Shown here: piece by piece, positions 16,956 through 25,394 of the stretch
Numbering within the stretch: the stretch's first letter is position 1
Layout of the letters: every line of letters begins with the position of its first letter
Source: CAZSDP01 sp964605665
GTDB taxonomy: Bacteria > Planctomycetota > UBA8108 > UBA1146
Direction: 5' to 3'
NCBI GenBank assembly: GCA_964605665.1
Contig: CAZSDP010000021.1
Coordinates: forward strand, 1 to 64,000
DNA: 64,000 nucleotides
The notes under the pieces: model-generated
Told to the model about the DNA's origin: nothing
What the model saw: only the letters and a program-made list of their open reading frames with translations
Databases searched by the model: none
Position numbers and translations under genes: made by a program

Positions 16956-17204
16956 CTCCTCGATTCTGGATTTTGGGACTCTTTCTGATCGACGATTAAA
17001 TCGAAGCTCGACGAGAGAAGCGAGGATTCCACCCTCTCAGGCTCACTTTCGGAGAGTCCGGTGGTAAAGATTCGACAAATCGAGATCTGATGCGGGAATT
17101 CTAAGGTCTCTTCAAATTTGAGCGAATCCAAAGGCGAAATTGCGACGTATCCCTTTCATACAGACTCAGCGTTACTCCGATTCATTTCAGCCTGAAAGGT
17201 CGCT

Positions 17205-18542
17205 ATGCCCCTCTTGGTCGCCATTTTCTTGTGCATCACTCCTCTGGGAGCTCTTAGCAATTCGACTTCCGAGGAGGACGCCAAAAAACCGGGCCTCAAC
17301 ATCGTTGAAACAGCGGTGTCTGCAGGGCAGTTTGAGGGTCTTGTCGCGGCACTAGGAGCTGCAAATTTAACGGAGCTTCTGAAAGGTAATGGTCCCTTCA
17401 CGGTATTTGCGCCGACGGACGAGGCGATTGAGAAGCTAGGAATCGACAACGTTCAAGAGTTGTTCCAACCGCAAAACCGTCGTCGACTCGAACAAATCCT
17501 CTCCTTCCATGTTGTTTCTGGGAGACGCTCTGCGGGGGACCTCCTCGCGAGTCAGGAACTCTCCACCTTACAAGGTGGGAATCTCAATGTTCGTCTCGAA
17601 CAGGGACGTCTCAAGGTCAATGACGCATTTGTCACGAGCAATGATATTCCTGCTGCGAATGGCGTCATTCATGCCATCGATACAGTCTTATTGCCGGAGT
17701 TGGAAGAAGTGAGAAAAGTAGATTCGACCCAAGGGACAATCGACTTGCTCAGCCTCGCCATCGAAAGAGGAGTGCCCCTCTACAATTCGGGTCAGCCTCT
17801 CGCGTGCGTGGCGGTCTATGAAGTGGCGTTGCAATCTCTGGTTTCGCGACCTGGCGATCTGCAAGAGGAAGTCGTTGCCGTCGCTGAAACGGCCATCGAT
17901 AAGTTCAAGAGCGACGAGAGTGCATCGACTGCCGCATGGACTCTGCGAAACGGCATTGATCGAGTCATCGAGCTCCTCCTCTTGAAACGGAGACTCTCTC
18001 AAGCGAGTGTTGGTAGCGCGAACGTTGGACAGCGTCTCTTTCAGTTCGACGATAGAAATGAAGTCGATGCCTGGTTCTCCCTCAATGACGACGTGATGGG
18101 GGGGATTTCTCAATCGAGGATGGTTGCTTCCGCGCCGGGAATTGCCCGATTCGAAGGAGCGTTGAGTCTGGAAAACAATGGCGGATTTGCGACGGTTCGT
18201 TCGCGGGCTCAGGAACTCAATTTGGAGGGTGCCGAAGGTCTCCGATTTCGGGTTCGAGGAGACGGGCGGACATATCGGATCAGTGCTCTCACCAGTGATC
18301 GCCGGAGAGAAGTGAGGAACTGGCAATGTGACTTCCGGACCGAGGCGGGGACGTGGCAGGAATTTACGATTCCCTTCACTGACCTCGAGCTGAACGTCAT
18401 GGGTCGACGATTCCCCGGGGCTGGTCCGTTGTCGCCAAGCTCGGTTCGATCGATCTCGTTCGGCATTGCTGATAAAAATGAAACTCCCTTTTCGCTAGAA
18501 ATCGATTGGATTGAAGCGATTCGGGTCGAGCCTGCAATTTGA
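17205..18542 (+). CDS. Secreted fasciclin-domain protein fused to a CIA30 domain
   Basis: 445 residues. The signal peptide spans about 1-18. A fasciclin (FAS1) domain (about 28-160) carries the family boxes NGPFTVFAPTDEAI and ILSFHVVSGR and ends in NGVIHAIDTVLLP. A helical linker of about 120 residues follows. The C-terminal 160 residues form a CIA30/NDUFAF1-type galactose-binding-like domain with WFSLNDDVMGGIS, EGLRFRVRGDGRTY and DLELNVMGR. FAS1 usually mediates adhesion, and CIA30 domains assist complex I assembly in mitochondria but are common in bacterial NAD(P)-binding neighbourhoods. The start has GAAAGG upstream. It ends 4 bp before the SDR gene, so co-transcription is likely. Confidence 0.85.
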   Translation: MPLLVAIFLCITPLGALSNSTSEEDAKKPGLNIVETAVSAGQFEGLVAALGAANLTELLKGNGPFTVFAPTDEAIEKLGIDNVQELFQPQNRRRLEQILSFHVVSGRRSAGDLLASQELSTLQGGNLNVRLEQGRLKVNDAFVTSNDIPAANGVIHAIDTVLLPELEEVRKVDSTQGTIDLLSLAIERGVPLYNSGQPLACVAVYEVALQSLVSRPGDLQEEVVAVAETAIDKFKSDESASTAAWTLRNGIDRVIELLLLKRRLSQASVGSANVGQRLFQFDDRNEVDAWFSLNDDVMGGISQSRMVASAPGIARFEGALSLENNGGFATVRSRAQELNLEGAEGLRFRVRGDGRTYRISALTSDRRREVRNWQCDFRTEAGTWQEFTIPFTDLELNVMGRRFPGAGPLSPSSVRSISFGIADKNETPFSLEIDWIEAIRVEPAI

Positions 18543-18546
18543 GCAG

Positions 18547-20055
18547 ATGTTCGTTCGAAGCTTCTACAGCCATGATTCACTTTCAGGTGCACATCCTCCT
18601 CGCGATGGAGGGCGAATCCTGGTAACCGGTGCGACCGGCTACATCGGCGGGAGACTCGTCCCTCGTTTACTCGATAGCGGCTACTCCGTTCGTTGCTTGG
18701 TTCGCTCCCCTCGAAAGCTCACCGATCGTTCCTGGGCAACGCATCCGAACGTCGAGATCGTCAAAGCTGATCTCTCTGCGACGACGGTGGAGGAGTTATC
18801 TGGGCACCTCGCACGGTGCTCAGCAGCCTACTATTTGGTGCACGCCATGATTTCGGCAGGCGCGGAATATGTCGATCACGATCGAAAGATGGCGGAGAAG
18901 TTTGCCAAGGCTGCGGAGCTTGCTCTCGTGGGCAGGATCATCTACCTGGGGGGACTCGGCGAGTTAGGAGCGGAGCTTTCCCAACACTTGGCTTCGCGGA
19001 GAGAAGTTGGCCAGGTTCTCTCCCGCGGTTCGGTTCCGGTAACTGAACTCAGAGCTGCAATGATCATCGGTTCTGGCTCCGCTTCTTTTGAGATCCTACG
19101 CTACTTGGTCGAACGACTACCGGTCATGATGACTCCAAAGTGGGTGAAGACGGAGTGCCAACCGATCGGAATCACCAATGTCTTGGTGTACTTGATTCGC
19201 TGTTTGTCGACTCCTGAGACGATCGGACGAAAGCTCGACATCGGCGGCGCAGACTCGATGAGTTATGCGAAGTTGATGGAGATCATGTCTGAAGAGCGCA
19301 GCCTTCCGAGGCGATGGGTAATTCCGGTTCCGGTCCTAACTCCAAAGCTCAGTTCTCTTTGGATTCACCTGGTGACTCCGGTGGGCTATCGAATCTCCCG
19401 ACCTTTGGCAGAAGGTCTCAAGAATCGTGTGACTTGTCGTAACCAAGATGCGCAACAGCTTATTCCTCAAGACTTACTCACGGCACGTGAAGCAATTCGA
19501 GCCGCTCTCCTTCAGGTGCGTGAGCATGAAGTCGAGACGATCTGGTCGACTGCCGGCGCTCTCCTCGGAGATCCTGATTGGGCGGGTGGAACCACCTTTG
19601 TCGACCGTAGAACAATCGATGTGGCAGCCCGTCCCGCTGAGGTCTTTCGAGCAGTGTGCCGAGTGGGAGGTGGTCATGGATGGTACGCAGCAGACTGGCT
19701 ATGGAGAATCCGAGGGTGGATCGATCGCTGCGTCGGTGGACCAGGACTTCGGCGCGGTCGACGAAACCCAGAAACAGTCTCCTTTGGTGAAGCCCTTGAT
19801 TTTTGGCGGGTCACCGAATTGGAGCCGAATCGTTCTCTAAGGCTAAGGGCAGAAATGAAGTTACCAGGAGAAGCGATGCTCGAATTCCGTTTTGAAGAGC
19901 TCGCTGGTGGTGGCACACGATTGCACCAAACTGCGCGCTTTCGTCCGAAAGGCCTTCTGGGGCTTGCTTACTGGTACGCGGTCGTCCCTCTTCACCATGT
20001 AGTGTTTTCTGGCATGCTAGGCGGGATTCGGCGTGCGGCTGAGCGCGGTGGATGA
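18547..20055 (+). CDS. NAD(P)-binding SDR protein with C-terminal DUF2867/SRPBCC-like domain
   Basis: 502 residues from an ATG four bases after the upstream stop. The Rossmann domain begins GGRILVTGATGYIGGRLVP, an atypical or extended SDR pattern, with YYLVHAMIS and IIYLGGLGE further on. From about residue 330 to the end is a DUF2867-type lipid-binding-like domain that includes ETIWSTAGALLGDP, GGGHGWYAADWLWRIRG, GEALDFWRV and the C-terminal GLAYWYAVVPLHHVVF. This two-domain architecture is widespread and unassigned. Pairing with the CIA30 gene is consistent, since CIA30 and NAD(P)-binding domains often co-occur. Confidence 0.85.
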   Translation: MFVRSFYSHDSLSGAHPPRDGGRILVTGATGYIGGRLVPRLLDSGYSVRCLVRSPRKLTDRSWATHPNVEIVKADLSATTVEELSGHLARCSAAYYLVHAMISAGAEYVDHDRKMAEKFAKAAELALVGRIIYLGGLGELGAELSQHLASRREVGQVLSRGSVPVTELRAAMIIGSGSASFEILRYLVERLPVMMTPKWVKTECQPIGITNVLVYLIRCLSTPETIGRKLDIGGADSMSYAKLMEIMSEERSLPRRWVIPVPVLTPKLSSLWIHLVTPVGYRISRPLAEGLKNRVTCRNQDAQQLIPQDLLTAREAIRAALLQVREHEVETIWSTAGALLGDPDWAGGTTFVDRRTIDVAARPAEVFRAVCRVGGGHGWYAADWLWRIRGWIDRCVGGPGLRRGRRNPETVSFGEALDFWRVTELEPNRSLRLRAEMKLPGEAMLEFRFEELAGGGTRLHQTARFRPKGLLGLAYWYAVVPLHHVVFSGMLGGIRRAAERGG

Positions 20056-20789
20056 CCGAGTTCGGTCGCTTATGCCTCTATTTGATCTTCGAATTGAATA
20101 CCTGCCTGAATTCAATCCAGTGCTTTGATTCACGCCCAGTGATTCTCTACCAGGGGCGAATGGTGCTACCTCCTTTACCGTTTGATCTCTGAGTTCTACG
20201 GCATTTGAGTGTGAGTTTAATCGTGACTCTAAGCTCAAAGAGATTTCCTCTCCAACTCAGGAAATACGCGTATTCAAATCAATGTTGAGCAAAGGGGAGT
20301 CTGGTCTACTGAACACGTGCCCATGACGGGTCCCACGCAGCGGGTCTTAAGCTCTTGTAGGATTGCATCGTCGACGTGCGGCGAGGAATAGATTCCGGCG
20401 ATGCGCATCGGTCCCCCGCAGACTTCAGGGTCGTCGAGCCAGGTATGTCGAATCAGCTCTACCCAGGGATGTCTTCATGCCTGGGTGAAGGGATCAGACT
20501 CGTCGGGTTGGCTGGCGGAGACCAATTGGCATTGCAGCGGCGTTATGGCGCCATCGTCGCCGGTTCAGTACTTGTCTATGCCGCTTGGCGCGTCAGTATT
20601 TGGAGGACGTGTCCGACTACAGTCAATTAAGCTCTCCGCTTCTTTTAGGAAGCGAAACAGTTCGTTCTGTGGCTTGCTCGTTGCTTCGGTTGTTCCAGGA
20701 CCCAGCAAGCTGAATCTAAAACGGCCGGAAGGACCGGATGAATGGTTTTCAATCTTCGACTCGCCTCGGGCGGGTAAGAATTGGAGGAG
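20056..20789. other. Gene-poor stretch, possible gene remnants
   Basis: 734 bp between the SDR gene and the C-terminus of the kinase gene. No complete gene is recognised. One minus-strand frame (20274-20474, 66 codons after a TGA) has protein-like composition, including GGPMRIAGIYSS, LKTRCVGPVMG and TCSVDQTPL, and may be a decayed coding remnant, but I cannot assign a family and chance is possible. With the gene-poor flank on the other side of the kinase gene, this suggests an insertion boundary. Confidence 0.4.
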
Positions 20790-23700
20790 TTAAGGAAATA
20801 CATGGTAAGTTCTGGCAGGACGAAAGCCGGTAAAAAAGCCGCGGAATTCCGGTCGGCGACTGATTCGGTTGGCGGAACGGATGAACGCAGCCTGACCGCG
20901 GAACGAGCCGCCACGCAACACACGCCGATCAGAATTTTTGACGCCTTCAACCGACGGTGTATCCCGTACCACAGTATTGGACGTTGAATAACTGCGGAAG
21001 GCATCGTAGCACCACTCAAGCGCGTTGCCGTGCATTTCAAACAGACCGAAATCATTTGGCTTCAGGCTGGCCACCTGATGCGTGTGGTCCTTACCGTTGG
21101 CCTTATTCCAGGCATAACGATGCAGTAGTTTTTCACTTGCACCGTAATACAGACGGCTGCTGGTTCCCGCACGACAGGCGTATTCCCACTCCGACTCCGT
21201 GGGTAAGCGGTATCCCGTCAATGCCAAAAAATTTCCCTTGGCTTTCATGCCGGGACCGTATTTGCCTTTTTTGTTCTTTTCATAACACCATTGTGTTTCC
21301 GGTATTCCTTCTTGCTCACTTAGCCAGTTGCAGTAGTGAGCCGCTTCGTACCACGTTATCGCGACCATCGGGGAGTCATCACTACGAATGTAAATAGAGA
21401 GTTGCTCTTGGTCCGCTGGAAAAACAGCACAATCGTTAGAAAATTCTCGCCACTGATCTTTGGTCACTTCCTGGGTTGCAATCGCAATCCGTCTGTCGAT
21501 TTTCCGTCGATGCAGTGTCTCGTTCGGAGTACGACCAGCTTCCGTATCCGGTGATCCCATCTGGAATTCGTCCGCAGATAGAATCGTAAACGTCTGGCCT
21601 TGAGAATTGAGATACCATTGCCGCTCTTTGTCTTTGGCGGCTACGAGTTGTTCTTCTGTCTGCTGCAAATGCTCATCAATGGCAGCGATTTTTTCACTCT
21701 GTTTCCACTGACGCAGCGTCCATTCCGCAGCGGCGTGTAGACCCGCATCGGGATGACTGCGGTAAATTGTCAGGAGTTCTTCGATCAGCGATTGCGGTTG
21801 AGAATCCGTTAACTCGAATTCACCCAGACACAACAGTAAGGCCCGTTTGATTGTGATGTCCGCTTCCTGTTTGTAACGGGCGATGATTGGTTTCGCATCA
21901 CCGCCTCGCGGACGGAGCCAGTGGATGATGTAACTGCGGACGCGAGGATCGGGGCTATGTTTGAGAAGCGGCCACACGTGATCCCCGGCACCCATCCGCA
22001 ACAGCATTACCGCCGTGTTGGCTTGCCGCATGGCCAGATCTTCCTTGTCGGCTTCACTGCCATTGCCCGAAAACGTTTGGGTTACTGCCGTGTTCCCCAG
22101 GGCGATAGCCTGATCTCGATGGCGGTCGAGCTTTCTGTAGATGGTCGCAAACTGTTTTTCGTCCGCATCTGTCAGCAGATCGAACAATCCTTCCGCATCT
22201 TCGCTCAGATAATCCGCCAGCGTGTCAGTAGCGAACGATCGCAACTGTTCACCGGTGGAGCTATCCCGGTAAATTGCGGACAAAGGAGCAATCAAATGCT
22301 CCTGCACCGGACGCAGGGCTTCACGATACGCAACTAGTTCGGAGGGCAGCACCTGGACCAGGTCTGCAGCTAGATGAGCAGCATACTGAGGCCAGAAATC
22401 GGCGTCCGTTGCAAATTCAGCCAGAAAACACCCGGCACGTAGCCGGTCCGAGGTCATCTTCAGATTTGGCAGAAACTGCGCAACAAGTTCTCCGCCGTTC
22501 GGTGTCAGGGCACCTCGGATCAATAACAGTTCTTCCGGTTTCAACTGCTGACCTGCCTCGGACATTACGAACTGAACAATCGGTTCCAATTGTGCCTTAT
22601 CAATAGACAGCAGACCCAACCGGATACGGTTCGTTTCAAGTGGCGATAGGCTGTGATCAGCGAGTTGGCGGCGTAGCACATCCTGAATCTCGCTGGAACT
22701 GAGATCGAGTTCCCGCAAGATGATTGTGGCGCCCTGGGATGTGGCTTGACGCAGCGATTGGGCCTGTGTCACTCGACGTTCAAGTTCCGCCTTCTGTTGT
22801 GCAGATAAAGCCTGTTCTGCTTTCGTGCGCTCGGTGTCCGCAAGATTTCGCTGCTTCACCGCTTCAACTCGTTCCGAGTTAATCCAAACGGCGGCGACCG
22901 AGACCACTGTCAGCATTAGGATGGCGCCTGCCACAAGACCCTGTTTCATCCGCTTTAAACGAATCTGCCGATCGTTTCGTTCGTCTCTTGCGGCCGTCAA
23001 ACGGCTGACGATCGCCCGTTGCTCAACGTTCGACTCATCCAACAGCGACAACCCCAGTTCATAATCCTCCTTCTGCTCGGCGCAGAGAGCGTAGGAGAGA
23101 CGAGATTGTTCCATTCTCTCAATGGCGACGCTATTGCCAGACCAAAGGGTTACTGCTTCCTCGAAGCCAATCATCGATCGAGAATACTCGATGTAATCAT
23201 TACTCTTATTGGCAGACTGCAGTGCCTCTTCGGCGCGCGCGGTCAGCTTGAGGCTCTCCTGATGCGATTCAAAATCCCGGACTGCCTGCTGGAATGTACC
23301 CACCGTTTGGTAACGATCCGCCGGATCTGTGGACATAGCCTGCATTGCCACGCTCAGCAACTCACCTGTGGGATCCAGTTCCCGCATGCGTTCGGGATTC
23401 GGAGTGACGATCTCGTTCTTAATCACGGCTTGCAGAGCGTTTCGTGCAGATTTCCCTTTGTGTGGCGTTTGACCCGCCAGAAACCGGAACAGAATCGCGC
23501 CCAGCAGGTAGACATCGCTCCGCGGGCCCACCAGGTACGGCGGAGTAAACATCTCTGGTGCCATGTAACTCGGAGTGCCCCCAGCGGCCGCAGTGACATC
23601 GCTGCCGGGGGTAGCCAGGACCGCCAGTCCCCAGTCAAGAATCAGCACCTCGCCAAAACCGCCGATCATGATGTTCTGTGGCTTCAGGTCCCGGTGAATT

Positions 23701-24461
23701 ACGCCCTCCGCGTGGGCAAACGCAATCGCGTCGCACACGTCGATGAGAATCTCCAGATTCTGATTGAGTGTGAGTTCATCAATGGTGTCTTCCCAAGCAC
23801 GGCCTTTGACGTTCTTCATCGCATAAAACAGTTCACCACTATCTGACTCTCCCACCTCGTAAATCGGAACGATGTTGGGATGCTCTAGCTTTCCAGTCAG
23901 CACGGCTTCGGTCAGAAACTCTTTCCGGACCGCCGCCTGCTGGCTCGATTGTCGATGGATTTGCTTCAGAGCCACCTCTCGGCCCAGAGCCACTTGTTGG
24001 GCCAGGTGAACCGTTCCCATCCCGCCTTCACCCAACTTATTGAGCGTCATATAGTCTGGACTGCTTTGAGTCGCAGTTCCGGAGACGACGGCAGAATCGC
24101 TCGAGTCGTCGTCAGTTGTCTGATGAGCCGGCTGAACGCTACGCGGGCGAAGTGATTGAGAATCAGTGAGTGATTTGAGCGCGTTAGTGTTGTCTCCGTT
24201 TTCGTCCTGAACCGGTTTCAGGCTGATGAGAGCATGCGTATGTTCCAGGTTCTGTTGCTCGGTGGGAAGCGTTTGGGAAAACTCTTTCAGCATGTCACCG
24301 GCTTTGACGGTAGACCTGGCATCGAAGGTCATCGTTTGATCTGCAGAAGCCGCTTGTCGTGGTTCGTCTTTCCGAGAGTGTTCTCTCTCGAGCGCATCTT
24401 TGACTTCTTCACATTGTGAATCCGAATCGTGGTTTCGTTGAGGTTCTTCTTCAATAGACAT
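20790..24461 (-). CDS. Transmembrane Ser/Thr kinase with HEAT-like repeats and FGE-like domain
   Basis: 1223 residues. An acidic, disordered N-terminus (1-136) precedes a Hanks-type kinase (about 138-400). Its glycine loop is LGEGGMG, with Lys166 in VALK, Asp258 in VIHRDLKPQN, the metal site as DWG (Asp276) rather than DFG, and GGTPSYMAPE. One membrane helix (about 508-527) is followed by a coiled coil rich in Gln, Glu and Ala, then helical HEAT-like repeats (about 560-950). The C-terminal 250 residues form a formylglycine-enzyme-like (SUMF1) domain with FQMGSPDTEAG, YRLPTESEWEYACR, EMHGNALEWC and LRGGSF. This architecture is characteristic of planctomycetes. In this topology kinase and FGE-like domain are on opposite sides of the membrane. 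Word usage differs from neighbouring genes, suggesting transfer. Confidence 0.92.
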   Translation of the reverse strand: MSIEEEPQRNHDSDSQCEEVKDALEREHSRKDEPRQAASADQTMTFDARSTVKAGDMLKEFSQTLPTEQQNLEHTHALISLKPVQDENGDNTNALKSLTDSQSLRPRSVQPAHQTTDDDSSDSAVVSGTATQSSPDYMTLNKLGEGGMGTVHLAQQVALGREVALKQIHRQSSQQAAVRKEFLTEAVLTGKLEHPNIVPIYEVGESDSGELFYAMKNVKGRAWEDTIDELTLNQNLEILIDVCDAIAFAHAEGVIHRDLKPQNIMIGGFGEVLILDWGLAVLATPGSDVTAAAGGTPSYMAPEMFTPPYLVGPRSDVYLLGAILFRFLAGQTPHKGKSARNALQAVIKNEIVTPNPERMRELDPTGELLSVAMQAMSTDPADRYQTVGTFQQAVRDFESHQESLKLTARAEEALQSANKSNDYIEYSRSMIGFEEAVTLWSGNSVAIERMEQSRLSYALCAEQKEDYELGLSLLDESNVEQRAIVSRLTAARDERNDRQIRLKRMKQGLVAGAILMLTVVSVAAVWINSERVEAVKQRNLADTERTKAEQALSAQQKAELERRVTQAQSLRQATSQGATIILRELDLSSSEIQDVLRRQLADHSLSPLETNRIRLGLLSIDKAQLEPIVQFVMSEAGQQLKPEELLLIRGALTPNGGELVAQFLPNLKMTSDRLRAGCFLAEFATDADFWPQYAAHLAADLVQVLPSELVAYREALRPVQEHLIAPLSAIYRDSSTGEQLRSFATDTLADYLSEDAEGLFDLLTDADEKQFATIYRKLDRHRDQAIALGNTAVTQTFSGNGSEADKEDLAMRQANTAVMLLRMGAGDHVWPLLKHSPDPRVRSYIIHWLRPRGGDAKPIIARYKQEADITIKRALLLCLGEFELTDSQPQSLIEELLTIYRSHPDAGLHAAAEWTLRQWKQSEKIAAIDEHLQQTEEQLVAAKDKERQWYLNSQGQTFTILSADEFQMGSPDTEAGRTPNETLHRRKIDRRIAIATQEVTKDQWREFSNDCAVFPADQEQLSIYIRSDDSPMVAITWYEAAHYCNWLSEQEGIPETQWCYEKNKKGKYGPGMKAKGNFLALTGYRLPTESEWEYACRAGTSSRLYYGASEKLLHRYAWNKANGKDHTHQVASLKPNDFGLFEMHGNALEWCYDAFRSYSTSNTVVRDTPSVEGVKNSDRRVLRGGSFRGQAAFIRSANRISRRPEFRGFFTGFRPARTYHVFP

Positions 24462-25394
24462 AGATAACCTTGTGCACGGACTGATTCTGAGAACTGAGCA
24501 AATGAAAATAAAAGAAATGAGAATAAAACAAATAAGTGAACCGCACTGTTGAATGACTCATTTTCTCACGAAGTACGAAACTGAACAATACGATATAATT
24601 TAGAAAGTACCACACGTCAGAGCAGGGCTGTCCAAGGAACGGCTATCAGCATGTAGAGCGTAAACCTCTTATTCATATTCGAGTTAAGGAAGCTCTCCAA
24701 ATCATTGACGTCACTATATGGAATGGACTCTGGAAGGAAAATCGCAAAGGCCTCTCCTGTGAAGTGGCGACTCCAAAGCGCATCAGAAGAACTCGAGCTT
24801 TAAATAGACTTCGTAACCAAACGTGATTTGCCTGAACAAGAAAATTGCAAATGCTGAATGAGTTCGACTCAATTAGCGCGAAGGGGATCGATAGCCTCTG
24901 GACGCTATTTTGATATTAGCCTGTTGCCTGACAGATTCTTGGCAATAGTCATCGCTGTAAATTGTAACTTCGTGACAGAGCTATATCCCAATTTAGCCTC
25001 GGTAGATCGTGGCTGGCCGAGGATTTGATCAGTCGTGCATCGAAGCGATCGAGTTCTTCGGTCAGTTTCACTCAAAGGGTGAAAAGGAAATAGCCTGTTC
25101 AAGTACGGAATTTATTCGATTTCTTTGTTCTCATTTCATGGCAGATCTTGATCGGCATTCGTTATGTCAGTGGTAATCCTTAACCCACCAATACTCCTCT
25201 TATCACTAGAGCCAGCTTTGCACAAATGGTGCATTAATCGAAGCGGTCCAGGTTTCCGATCACTGAATTTCGGTATAGGTGAAGTGAGTTTAGGTGAGTC
25301 TGTCGAGGATTGATTCAGTGTGATAAAATCCGCGCTCTTCTGAATTCAAGTACGCTGGAATTGCTGGGCTGCTACGCGATGAGGTGTAGAAGAA
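24462..25394. other. AT-rich gene-poor stretch
   Basis: 933 bp, visibly more AT-rich than the rest of the window. It holds the probable promoter of the kinase gene near 24470-24560 (runs such as AAAATAAAAGAAATGAGAAT) and the promoter of the FG-GAP gene near 25322. A plus-strand frame of 75 codons (24599-24826) is basic and stop-free but unrecognised. No tRNA, integrase or transposase is seen. Confidence 0.5.
25322..25329 (+). promoter_or_regulatory. Extended -10 promoter candidate
   Basis: The sequence GATAAAAT at 25322-25329, preceded by T at 25321, gives TGATAAAAT, a TGn extended -10 with TAAAAT. It lies 65 bp before the ATG of the FG-GAP gene. The -35 region is weak. Confidence 0.35.

Noticed and set aside
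20274..20474. 66-codon minus-strand frame with protein-like sequence
   Set aside because: No family recognised, no start or ribosome site; kept only as a possible remnant in the intergenic note.
24599..24826. 75-codon plus-strand frame in AT-rich DNA
   Set aside because: No start near the 5' end, no known domain, and such a length is plausible by chance.
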